Positions 1 to 7,355 of a stretch of 12,120 bases of DNA are shown here, piece by piece; position 1 is the first letter of the stretch; every line of letters begins with the position of its first letter. The position numbers were made by a program, and so were the translations under genes. Below the pieces are notes generated by a model, which saw nothing but the letters and a program-made list of their open reading frames with translations, ran no database searches and was not told the origin of the DNA. This DNA is from Prevotellaceae bacterium UBA1786. Lineage in GTDB: Bacteria > Bacteroidota > Bacteroidia > Bacteroidales > Bacteroidaceae. The stretch spans positions 1,765 to 13,884 of the forward strand of contig DCGE01000198.1 in assembly GCA_002314525.1 (NCBI GenBank), read 5' to 3'.

Positions 1-1849
1 AACCCATCCATTGCTCGTTCCACCATATCTTATCCATTCGGTTGTCGTGGCATCCACAGGCAGCATAGCCAACCTTATAGAAGTCGCCATGGAACAGCAA
101 GGCACCCAGAGCCTCCTGACCGCCAGCCGAACAGCCATAGATACCCATACGGGAAATATCCATGTACTTATACTTCCTGGCTGCGGCCTTTATCCACTCA
201 ATCCTGTCAGGAAAGCCTGAATCCTTGAGGTTCTTATAGCAGACCTGTTCAAAGTCAAGAGTGCGGAAGGATGTTGACATTGCATCAAGCTGAACGACTA
301 TGAATCCAAGTTCGGCAATATCAGAGAGATTGCCGTACCAAGTCGAGAACGATTTCGGCACATACTGATCACCAGGACCTGAATAGATGTATTCTATCAC
401 CGGATATTTTTTCTTCGGATTGAAGTTGGAAGGACGTACTATCAGTCCCCACATGTCAGTTTTGCCGTCACGTCCTTTGGCTACAAAGACCTCCGGTGCC
501 TTCCAGCCGGTTTTTTCAAGTTCGGTGATATCCGCACGGCCCAGTTCCCTGACAATACTTCCGTCACGTCCTGAACGCAGTACCGTAATCGGCGGCTGGG
601 TGACGGATGAATATGTATCGACAAGATATTCCATGTCACGGCTGAACACCGCCTTATGTGTTCCATTGCCCGGTGTGAGTTCGGTGAGTCCTGTACCGTC
701 GAGATTGATTCTGTAGTAATGAATGAAATACGGATCTTCGTCCTTGTTCATTCCGTTGGCAGTAAACCAGATGACACCCTTCTCTTCATCAATTCTCTGA
801 ACATCGCGTACCCAGTATTCACCTTTGGTTATCTGACGGCCGATATTGCCCTGAGTTCTGTCATACAAGTACAGATGGGCATAGTTCGACCTGTCGCTCT
901 TCCATATTATACGTTTTCCGTCACGGAAATCATGGCGGTAGTTACGACTGTAAGCCACGTATTTCGGGTTGGTCTCCTCAATCAGCACTCGTACATTGCC
1001 ATCAAGGTCCATTTCCAGCACGCGGAAGGTCTTATGACCTCTCTCGTTGAACTCGAAGGTGACGGACTTGCTGTCATCATCCCACGATGGAGCACTCACT
1101 TCGTACTGATGTTCGAAGAGGGCTGTAGATGGTATACTGGTCTTGCCTGTTGCCAGTTCCACAATCACAGGAACCCGATAGTTGAGCGAGTCGCCAGGTT
1201 TAGTATATTGAAGTGTACTGTATTTCGGCTGCACCTGATCCGAAGGTGATGAGTTCACATATGTGATGATATGTCTGGGTGCAGGTTTTATCTTGGTTGT
1301 TGCAATATACCTGCCGTCTGGCGAAAGTCTTGCATGGATGGAATAGAAGAAGGTGTCGACACCGTCCTTCGTAAGTTGACGCTCACCTATCCACAGGTTG
1401 CCTTCCTTCCATGAAAGAGTCAGACTGTCATTTATCCAGGTATCGCCACACAGGTCATTCTCCGGATCAACCTCCATCCAATGATGCTGCTGTTGGTGCC
1501 ATGTCGGTTTCTTCCCGTTTTGGGGATTTCTCCACATATCGCCCCATTCACGGCGAGGTGGACGATTGGAATTTGCCCCCTCTGGACGATATGGCTCAAC
1601 GGTATTTGATTCGGCATCAACGACAAAAGTCTCTGTCGTATCCTTACCCTGAAGAGTAAATGAGAATCTATGAGTATCTCCGATGGCACGGACCTGAAGG
1701 TTGTCGTTCTTTACCTTGCCGGAATACTCTTTCCGGAGGTTCCATGCACGGTTGTAGTCCTCCACCCTACCCTGCGAAAACGCATTCATGGACAGAAAGT
1801 GCAATAATGCAAAACAGATAAAACGAATCAAGTTAGCTCTCATAATCAT
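1..1849 (-). CDS. S9 family peptidase, DPP-IV-like (S9B), C-terminus cut off by window edge
   Basis: I translated this frame by hand; it is open from 1849 to base 1 (616 codons) and has no stop in the window. Two in-frame ATGs exist, at 1849 and 1843, and either gives a signal peptide (hydrophobic core, then NAFS before Q26). The middle is a DPP-IV N-terminal-type beta-propeller, with an SPDG repeat at residues 176-179 and a YxKPGDSLN segment shortly after. The alpha/beta-hydrolase domain begins around residue 480. It has YSGPG (489-493), whose Tyr aligns with the oxyanion-hole Tyr of DPP4, and a nucleophile elbow GCSAGG with Ser574 (codon 128-130). The catalytic Asp and His should lie beyond the left edge. 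Oddities: the elbow is GCSAGG rather than GWSYGG, and the DWxYEEE motif that anchors the substrate N-terminus in true dipeptidyl peptidases is not visible. A secreted serine peptidase is likely, but exo-dipeptidase activity is doubtful. It is the last visible gene of the operon, 8-14 bases after its upstream neighbour. Confidence 0.9.
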   Translation of the reverse strand, partial: MIMRANLIRFICFALLHFLSMNAFSQGRVEDYNRAWNLRKEYSGKVKNDNLQVRAIGDTHRFSFTLQGKDTTETFVVDAESNTVEPYRPEGANSNRPPRREWGDMWRNPQNGKKPTWHQQQHHWMEVDPENDLCGDTWINDSLTLSWKEGNLWIGERQLTKDGVDTFFYSIHARLSPDGRYIATTKIKPAPRHIITYVNSSPSDQVQPKYSTLQYTKPGDSLNYRVPVIVELATGKTSIPSTALFEHQYEVSAPSWDDDSKSVTFEFNERGHKTFRVLEMDLDGNVRVLIEETNPKYVAYSRNYRHDFRDGKRIIWKSDRSNYAHLYLYDRTQGNIGRQITKGEYWVRDVQRIDEEKGVIWFTANGMNKDEDPYFIHYYRINLDGTGLTELTPGNGTHKAVFSRDMEYLVDTYSSVTQPPITVLRSGRDGSIVRELGRADITELEKTGWKAPEVFVAKGRDGKTDMWGLIVRPSNFNPKKKYPVIEYIYSGPGDQYVPKSFSTWYGNLSDIAELGFIVVQLDAMSTSFRTLDFEQVCYKNLKDSGFPDRIEWIKAAARKYKYMDISRMGIYGCSAGGQEALGALLFHGDFYKVGYAACGCHDNRMDKIWWNEQWMG

Positions 1850-1857
1850 AATAGGAA

Positions 1858-3633
1858 TTAATAAATATTGAAGTCATTATAGAAATAATAGTACCACCAA
1901 TATGTTCCACCGTATTCTTTCTTCAGGTCCTTGCCTAAATCAACGATTCTGCGTCCCATACCGAGTGAGGTACGGTAATCCGAGATAAACTTCTGTAATG
2001 AAGGTGAGTGCTCTTGGTTCAATAAGTCAACAGCCTCGAGAATATGTTTCGGCACATTATCCGACGGGAACAGTTCATAGTAGTTTGCTATCTGGAACTT
2101 CATCAGTTCGTCATCCTTCAACATCATAGCGTAGCATACTGCAGCCTCCTGCTGCAATGCATTACGTGCCATGAGATAGGCATAATTGTTGATGATGTAT
2201 TCCTCGCACAATCCGTTGTCGAAATCCAGTTCGCTGTCACCCTGTACCACCAGAGGTGATATTGCCTTGTACTCCTCACTCTGACGGAAAGCAGCAACCT
2301 CATATATCATACGCTCACGTTCACGTGCCCAACTGCGATGGAACAGTGTGGATTTCAACATGGTCAGATACTTCACTGCCAGTTCGTTTTCCTCGTTCCA
2401 TATTGCACATCGGACCATCATCTTCAACTGTTTCACCGACAGTCCCCGTTCCACCTCATTCTCGATTCCCCATCGGTAGGCAAAGTTTACGAGTCCGTTC
2501 TGGTAATACAGCATCGGACCGGCAGTGACCGTCATCCTCACCTTCAACTTGCCGGTATCAGGTTTTCTGCCGCAATTACCTGATTCAAACATTCTCTCAC
2601 CCAACTGACCGAGATGCAGCAAGGCAGTGTTCTTCATCATCACCATCTGGTGGGTAGGAGTTTTTCCATGCGCTGCAAACTCATCAACGACATCCTGCCA
2701 ACGCGAGTCATCCATTGCCCTGTACATGCGAAGTTCTGACGAGAAGTTCTCCTCATTGACATTGCTGACGAAAGGAAAGACTGCGATCACTATCTGAAGC
2801 ACAAACACAATCAAACACTCTGCAAACCTTGACTTGATATGACAGTCTCCTATCCAACCGAAGAGAATGACGAGAAAAGCAATCACAAAGAAAGGTACAG
2901 ACAAGTGCCAATCGATCACATCCTGATACTGGAACAACGGGAAGCCAATCCACCAAGCCTCATCAATACGGAACTGAGAGTAACAATAATAAGCCAGCCA
3001 AGGAACCAACACGATTGATGCGAATGACACTGCCCGATTGACGACATGGCATTTCTTCTGTAAGACGAATATCAGAGAACCGAGAAGTGCCCACCAGCCT
3101 AAACAGCAATAGCCAAGTACCGTCCATATAATAATATAAGGTGTGGCAAGGTATGGGTTCTTCCGCTGGAGGGAATTGCAGCCCCATACTGCGAGGATCG
3201 TGATGAGATAGCCGATGCTCTGACTGAAATAATAACCTGGCGATTTCTGATAGTACATCCAGTAGCCGATATCTATTACCGAACAGAGCAAAGCCACAGC
3301 CGGCAGAATAGCAGTCAACGACAATGCGCCAAAGAGCCTGAAAGTCCTTATGGCAAGCACAATACTTACAAGCCAGACAAGCAGCAGCATAGCACTTCCC
3401 AGCCAAGGATAGTAGAAGAACTGGGTGAGGTAGCAGCCGAGCCATTCGAGCAGTCCACCCGGTACAGCCAACTTCTCATACATGAATGTCCTACCCTTCA
3501 GGAACAGAGAATGGTCCTGTACGGCATAGAGATAGTCATAATTAAGCACCGGTAGCATGATTGCCACCAGTGCCGTAAAGATGATGAGTCCAATGACCAA
3601 CCATTTATTGTCCTTATTCAGTATCTTTGTCAC
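1858..3633 (-). CDS. Polytopic membrane protein with C-terminal helical domain (DUF6057-like), copy 2
   Basis: Function unknown. The 591-residue protein has about eight or nine membrane helices in its first half (roughly 11-30, 78-97, 104-127, 138-151, 163-192, 201-217, 243-261, 272-290). A soluble, helix-rich half follows (about 296-591) that looks TPR-like. It is clearly paralogous to the protein at 7356-9275. Shared blocks include DYLYAxQDxSxF after helix 1, GCYLTQFF (Cys67), YYCYSQFR (Cys217), ELRMxRA at the start of the soluble half, a WxIENEVExGL block, and a closing YGxTxWW motif at 574-580. From memory these fit Pfam DUF6057, a Bacteroidota family without an assigned role. The start is GTG: a stop lies two codons upstream, and the next Met (residue 26) is inside the first helix. 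It begins 25 bases after the fasciclin lipoprotein stop, consistent with co-transcription. A long first loop with conserved acidic residues after helix 1 recalls GT-C glycosyltransferases, but I would not assign that. Confidence 0.88.
   Translation of the reverse strand: MTKILNKDNKWLVIGLIIFTALVAIMLPVLNYDYLYAVQDHSLFLKGRTFMYEKLAVPGGLLEWLGCYLTQFFYYPWLGSAMLLLVWLVSIVLAIRTFRLFGALSLTAILPAVALLCSVIDIGYWMYYQKSPGYYFSQSIGYLITILAVWGCNSLQRKNPYLATPYIIIWTVLGYCCLGWWALLGSLIFVLQKKCHVVNRAVSFASIVLVPWLAYYCYSQFRIDEAWWIGFPLFQYQDVIDWHLSVPFFVIAFLVILFGWIGDCHIKSRFAECLIVFVLQIVIAVFPFVSNVNEENFSSELRMYRAMDDSRWQDVVDEFAAHGKTPTHQMVMMKNTALLHLGQLGERMFESGNCGRKPDTGKLKVRMTVTAGPMLYYQNGLVNFAYRWGIENEVERGLSVKQLKMMVRCAIWNEENELAVKYLTMLKSTLFHRSWARERERMIYEVAAFRQSEEYKAISPLVVQGDSELDFDNGLCEEYIINNYAYLMARNALQQEAAVCYAMMLKDDELMKFQIANYYELFPSDNVPKHILEAVDLLNQEHSPSLQKFISDYRTSLGMGRRIVDLGKDLKKEYGGTYWWYYYFYNDFNIY
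3415..3438 (-). repeat. 24-base identity shared by the two polytopic paralogues (copy in 1858-3633)
   Basis: This stretch encodes the conserved GCYLTQFF motif and is identical to 8970-8993. It is a trace of the ancestral gene duplication held by protein constraint, not a mobile or regulatory repeat. Confidence 0.7.
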
Positions 3634-3658
3634 TATTCAGTATGAGATATAGGGGGTA

Positions 3659-5722
3659 TCACCACTTGTCTTCAGGTTCGTCACCGTTATAGACCGTCTT
3701 TGGAACAAACTCGAGATAGTCATAGAACAGTTCCGTCTTCGTGCTCTCGAGTACGGATTTGAATCTTATGTAGTATGTCTTACCTTCTTCCAACTGTCCC
3801 ATGAAGATGATGCGGCGAAGACAATGAGGATACTCGCGTGCAGACTTGGTGGCAGACGGATAGAAATACTTCGGCCCCTTGATATAGCCCATATTGCGGA
3901 GCATTTTGTCGTTGGCCTCGATGGCATCGTCGTTACCCAGTTCGGCATCGTGGTACCAGCCGAGCGGGTGTTCGTTGTCGTTGTATCCGATACGGAGATC
4001 GATAGGAATGCCGACCGCTGGTAGCTTATTTGGATTGGTTCCGATATATATCTGTGCCATACCTCGGTTTCCGTTCACACTCATCCCATACCGGATTTCG
4101 TATGTTCCCGTATATGGTACAGGCGGCAGTTTCATGGTGAAATCGTATGAGCCTGCAATATTGAACTCGTCAAGCTGGTAGTTCACCCACCCCACACTGT
4201 TCTGAGTGTTGGTCAGATAACTGATGTCTGTCTCGTTGGATACGTTGATAAGTGTACCTGAGCCTCCGTTCTTCTTCTCGAAGTAGTCATTGAGGAAATA
4301 CCATGCCCGATGCTGTGAGTCACCGACTCTACGGCAGTTGTTCGTCATCAGTTCCGGCAGCAGTGCACAAATATTATATCTCAGGCGTTCATTAAGAACT
4401 CTGTTAGGAATGTCCTTTGACCATATGAGTATGCCGTCGATAGGATAGTAATAGCCGTTGAGTGCGGCATTGTCGTAAGCGCCATTGGTTGGAGAAAGAT
4501 TCAGCCCGGTAATGTCTGCACTCTTCTCCCTGTAGCTGTTGATATCGTAGATGGAGTGACGGTTAAGGAATTTTCCGTCACGTGTACCTGTTATCTTGAC
4601 ACTTCGACGATGCGGGTCCAATGTCTCATAGTATTCCCATACATTGGTAGAGAAATGAGTCCCATCGTTCGGACTCTCGTTGCTGAAGCCCTTCTCGTTG
4701 GAGTAGATTACAAGTTTGTTCCATATCAGGCGCTCAGGGAGGAGGTGGTATGCTACGAACTGGTTGACTGCATTCTCCGGATTCTGGTAGTCATCGTCAT
4801 ACACAGTATTGTCATTGTAGTATGCATTCTCCCTTATGTATTCGTTGAGTTTCTGCAGGAACTCCTTCTCAGAAGAAAAACCACCGAGTTCAGCCTGAAA
4901 TACAGAGTCGGTCTCGACGAATGCCGTAAAACCGAAATAGCGGTGTTCCACGAATATACCCTTCCAGTGGGCAGCATCATCACAGCGCTTAGGCTTGACA
5001 AGTTTCCTGTCGTCGTTCTCATATACTTCATCCCGATATACCGACATCTTCTTGTCCCAGCCGGTTACCTTCAGCAGATAGCCGAAGTAATGGGTGTTCG
5101 GGGTTACCTGAAGGATGTCACCGAGGATGACGGTTGAAGGAGACAGCACCTTGTCTACGGCGTGGATGTATCCGTTCTCAACTTCGATATCCTTATCTAT
5201 GATCTTGGACGATGAGTTCACATAAATCACCACACCTGCCGAATCCGAATCGAAGGAGATGTTTATGTATCTGTCGTTCATATTGGTCAGAGTCAGGGCA
5301 CCGACACTGAAGTCAGTAGTCGCATAGGCCGGAGCACTCTGGTTGTCAATGATTGAGTTGAACACGATAGGATTGGCAACAGAGTCGGGAAGATCCTCTA
5401 TGACCTTGCTGTCTATCTTACCCTCAACCAACATGGAGTCAAGGAAGTGGTCAATAGCCTTGTTGGTAGGTGCGAAGCAGGTGTAGTGTCCACGGGCCTG
5501 CAGCAGCTGGGCCATGGTGGATTCCGAACGCTTGCTTGGATGTACACGCTTCAGAAGAGCATAGTAACTGCTGAATTGTTCTGGATTGTTCTGGAAGTGC
5601 TCCGTCATCATCTCGCCTGTGAATGTGTATAGATTGGAGTCATCTATCTCTTCAGAACAAGAGCACAGCACTGCAATCGGCACCAGAAGTGCGATTGCAG
5701 GCTTTAGTAGGGCAAGTTTCAT
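3659..5722 (-). CDS. Fasciclin (FAS1) domain lipoprotein, probably surface-exposed
   Basis: The frame extends to a TTG at 5734, but the ATG at 5722 gives a cleaner signal peptide and a 687-residue protein, so I use it. Residue numbers below count from this ATG. The lipobox is LCSC with lipidated Cys22, followed by SEEIDD. Acidic residues directly after the Cys match the lipoprotein export signal used by Bacteroidota to send lipoproteins to the cell surface. A FAS1 domain spans about 46-196, with the H-box-like YTCFAPTNKAID (80-91) and GYIHAVDKVLSPS (184-196). A second, more diverged FAS1-like region covers about 210-440 and ends in NGYYYPIDGILIWS. The C-terminal third (about 450-687) appears to be a beta-sandwich and is unassigned. 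Several D-S-[AVM] triplets occur, the sequon of Bacteroidota O-glycosylation. FAS1 proteins commonly mediate adhesion, and in Bacteroidota they often accompany nutrient-uptake systems; the ligand here is unknown. It lies between the PD40 lipoprotein and the second polytopic protein, with gaps of 36 and 25 bases. Confidence 0.9.
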   Translation of the reverse strand: MKLALLKPAIALLVPIAVLCSCSEEIDDSNLYTFTGEMMTEHFQNNPEQFSSYYALLKRVHPSKRSESTMAQLLQARGHYTCFAPTNKAIDHFLDSMLVEGKIDSKVIEDLPDSVANPIVFNSIIDNQSAPAYATTDFSVGALTLTNMNDRYINISFDSDSAGVVIYVNSSSKIIDKDIEVENGYIHAVDKVLSPSTVILGDILQVTPNTHYFGYLLKVTGWDKKMSVYRDEVYENDDRKLVKPKRCDDAAHWKGIFVEHRYFGFTAFVETDSVFQAELGGFSSEKEFLQKLNEYIRENAYYNDNTVYDDDYQNPENAVNQFVAYHLLPERLIWNKLVIYSNEKGFSNESPNDGTHFSTNVWEYYETLDPHRRSVKITGTRDGKFLNRHSIYDINSYREKSADITGLNLSPTNGAYDNAALNGYYYPIDGILIWSKDIPNRVLNERLRYNICALLPELMTNNCRRVGDSQHRAWYFLNDYFEKKNGGSGTLINVSNETDISYLTNTQNSVGWVNYQLDEFNIAGSYDFTMKLPPVPYTGTYEIRYGMSVNGNRGMAQIYIGTNPNKLPAVGIPIDLRIGYNDNEHPLGWYHDAELGNDDAIEANDKMLRNMGYIKGPKYFYPSATKSAREYPHCLRRIIFMGQLEEGKTYYIRFKSVLESTKTELFYDYLEFVPKTVYNGDEPEDKW

Positions 5723-5758
5723 ATTTTGTTTCAATGTAGGATGTTATTATTAGTGTGC

Positions 5759-7321
5759 TTATGGTGTGGTGTTCTTATTTTGTGCTGATGCTGCAGTGCT
5801 GGCATCGAGAGTTGTGCTATAAACTCCGTTGCTCTTGAAGTTTGCCTTCACGGCATCCTGCTTTCCTACTTCTGCAAGCTGATGAGGAGTGACCTGAACC
5901 GGTTCAACCATGAACTCAGGACGGTTATAGCTCCTGCCCTGGAATGTATAGAAGTTAGGATCCTGCTGTGGGAGTTCAAATGCCTTGTGAACCTTGCCTT
6001 TCTTGTCGAAGTAAGCGATGTAAGGACGTGTGAAGTTCCCGTCGTCACGGCGGCTTGCCATCATGATCCACCTGCCGTTGCTCGACCAGGTAGGATAACT
6101 CTCACTGCAGTCGCTGTTTGCATTCTCCAACTTACGTTCAGCACCTGTCTTCAGATCCAGTATGTGGATGTCTGCATCTGGATGCCATACGTGGAAACAT
6201 CCGAAGTCACCTTCTGAGAAGATGACGTAGCGGTTGTCAGGACTGACTCTCGGCAGAGTCACACTCTTGTCCTTGCTGGCTGCGTCATATACCAGTTCGG
6301 TAGGTCCGAAGGTATGTGTCTTGGCATCGAACGACTTCTTATAGAGGTTATAGTGCACCTCTTTGTATCTCTGTATGAGTTCGGTTTCCTTCGGAATGGT
6401 ATCAAGGTACTCAAAATGAGCAGAACAGAAGTACAGGTTCTTTCCGTCGGCATCCCATGTAGGGAACACCTCGAACTCATTCTCCAGACATGATATGTTT
6501 GTCACCTCGTTCTTGTTGACGTCGTACAGAATCAGGTCTGACTTCGTATCCTGAACCTCGATCTTTGCCTTGTCCTTCGTGTGGAATGACTGGCCTGTGG
6601 AGTTTGTTGAGTAAGCTATCACATCCTCCGTCGGGTGCCATGCAGGATATACTCCGGCGCTGATGGTGGAATCGGTCTTCAGATCGACTTTTGAAATCTG
6701 ATTATCCTTTACGATGATAGTACCGCCACATCCCTGACGCAGATGAAGCTGCATGTCCTTTGTATGGTAGTTACGGTATGAGTGGCAGTTCACACACTGT
6801 CCCTTCGCCTCTTTCGATACCATCATGTTATTGTAGATATCCTTCTCCTCGAAGTTCGTCAGGTTACGCTGATTGATAGTGAGGAGTTCGTAGGCAACGT
6901 ATGACGGTTTGATCAGACGGTATGATATGTATTCGTCTATCGGTTCCTCAGCCACATAGAAGCAGAAAGGCTTGTAGGCAGTCCACTGCCCGTTCTTCTC
7001 TACGAACACCTCAACGTCAATCTTGCTGCCTTTCGCAGCATTCAGGAAGTTCTTCCAGTCGTCATCGTCGATTATCACCTTCATGCCGTCGCCATAGGTC
7101 TGTTTCATACTGCCGCATGTCAGACGAGCCACACAGTTCTCACCCTGTTCCCTCACGGCGAAATTCAGTGGTGCGATGTTCGACGGAACGGTGACATCAG
7201 TGTATTCAGGGAATATCACAGGTTTCTTGTCAACATTTGAATAGTTATCCGGTACATTTGGGTTGCTTGTGCAACCAACAACCATCAGTAAACAAACTGC
7301 TATATATAAAATCTTTTTCAT
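5759..7321 (-). CDS. PD40/TolB-like beta-propeller lipoprotein with a CxxCH motif
   Basis: A 520-residue protein with signal peptide and lipobox VVGC (Cys17). An N-terminal all-beta domain (about 33-125) precedes a short linker and then CVNCH at 176-180. From about 222 there are at least four PD40/WD40-like beta-propeller blades, recognised by YPAWHPTEDVIAYSTN (225-240), FPTWDADGKNLYF (286-298), LPRVSPDNRYVIF (356-368) and YPTWSSNGRWIMM (409-421). CxxCH is the attachment motif for covalent c-type haem; His186, Met190 or His193 could be the distal ligand. Propellers of this type serve in periplasmic or surface protein interactions and in some redox proteins. The start is the ATG at 7321, 34 bases after the stop of the upstream membrane protein, and the fasciclin lipoprotein follows 36 bases downstream. 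The two lipoproteins may act together. The propeller call is firm; haem binding is inferred from one motif and could instead reflect metal binding or a redox-active cysteine pair. Confidence 0.9.
   Translation of the reverse strand: MKKILYIAVCLLMVVGCTSNPNVPDNYSNVDKKPVIFPEYTDVTVPSNIAPLNFAVREQGENCVARLTCGSMKQTYGDGMKVIIDDDDWKNFLNAAKGSKIDVEVFVEKNGQWTAYKPFCFYVAEEPIDEYISYRLIKPSYVAYELLTINQRNLTNFEEKDIYNNMMVSKEAKGQCVNCHSYRNYHTKDMQLHLRQGCGGTIIVKDNQISKVDLKTDSTISAGVYPAWHPTEDVIAYSTNSTGQSFHTKDKAKIEVQDTKSDLILYDVNKNEVTNISCLENEFEVFPTWDADGKNLYFCSAHFEYLDTIPKETELIQRYKEVHYNLYKKSFDAKTHTFGPTELVYDAASKDKSVTLPRVSPDNRYVIFSEGDFGCFHVWHPDADIHILDLKTGAERKLENANSDCSESYPTWSSNGRWIMMASRRDDGNFTRPYIAYFDKKGKVHKAFELPQQDPNFYTFQGRSYNRPEFMVEPVQVTPHQLAEVGKQDAVKANFKSNGVYSTTLDASTAASAQNKNTTP
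6782..6796 (-). other. CxxCH (CVNCH) haem-c attachment-type motif in the propeller lipoprotein
   Basis: The five codons read Cys-Val-Asn-Cys-His on the minus strand (residues 176-180), just before the first propeller blade of an exported protein. The exported location is compatible with haem-c attachment in the periplasm. No second CxxCH was seen in this protein. Confidence 0.6.
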
Positions 7322-7355
7322 ATCCGATTATCTAATTATTATTCATTTTGTCTCA

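Noticed and set aside
656..1249. 197-codon open frame on the plus strand
   Set aside because: Antisense to the S9 peptidase, whose translation shows clear DPP-IV-family motifs across this interval.
4556..5137. 193-codon open frame on the plus strand
   Set aside because: Antisense to the fasciclin lipoprotein; no motif or start context supports it.
5723..5734. TTG start at 5734 for the fasciclin lipoprotein
   Set aside because: It only adds four residues; the ATG at 5722 gives a standard lysine-led signal peptide, so the upstream TTG is unlikely.
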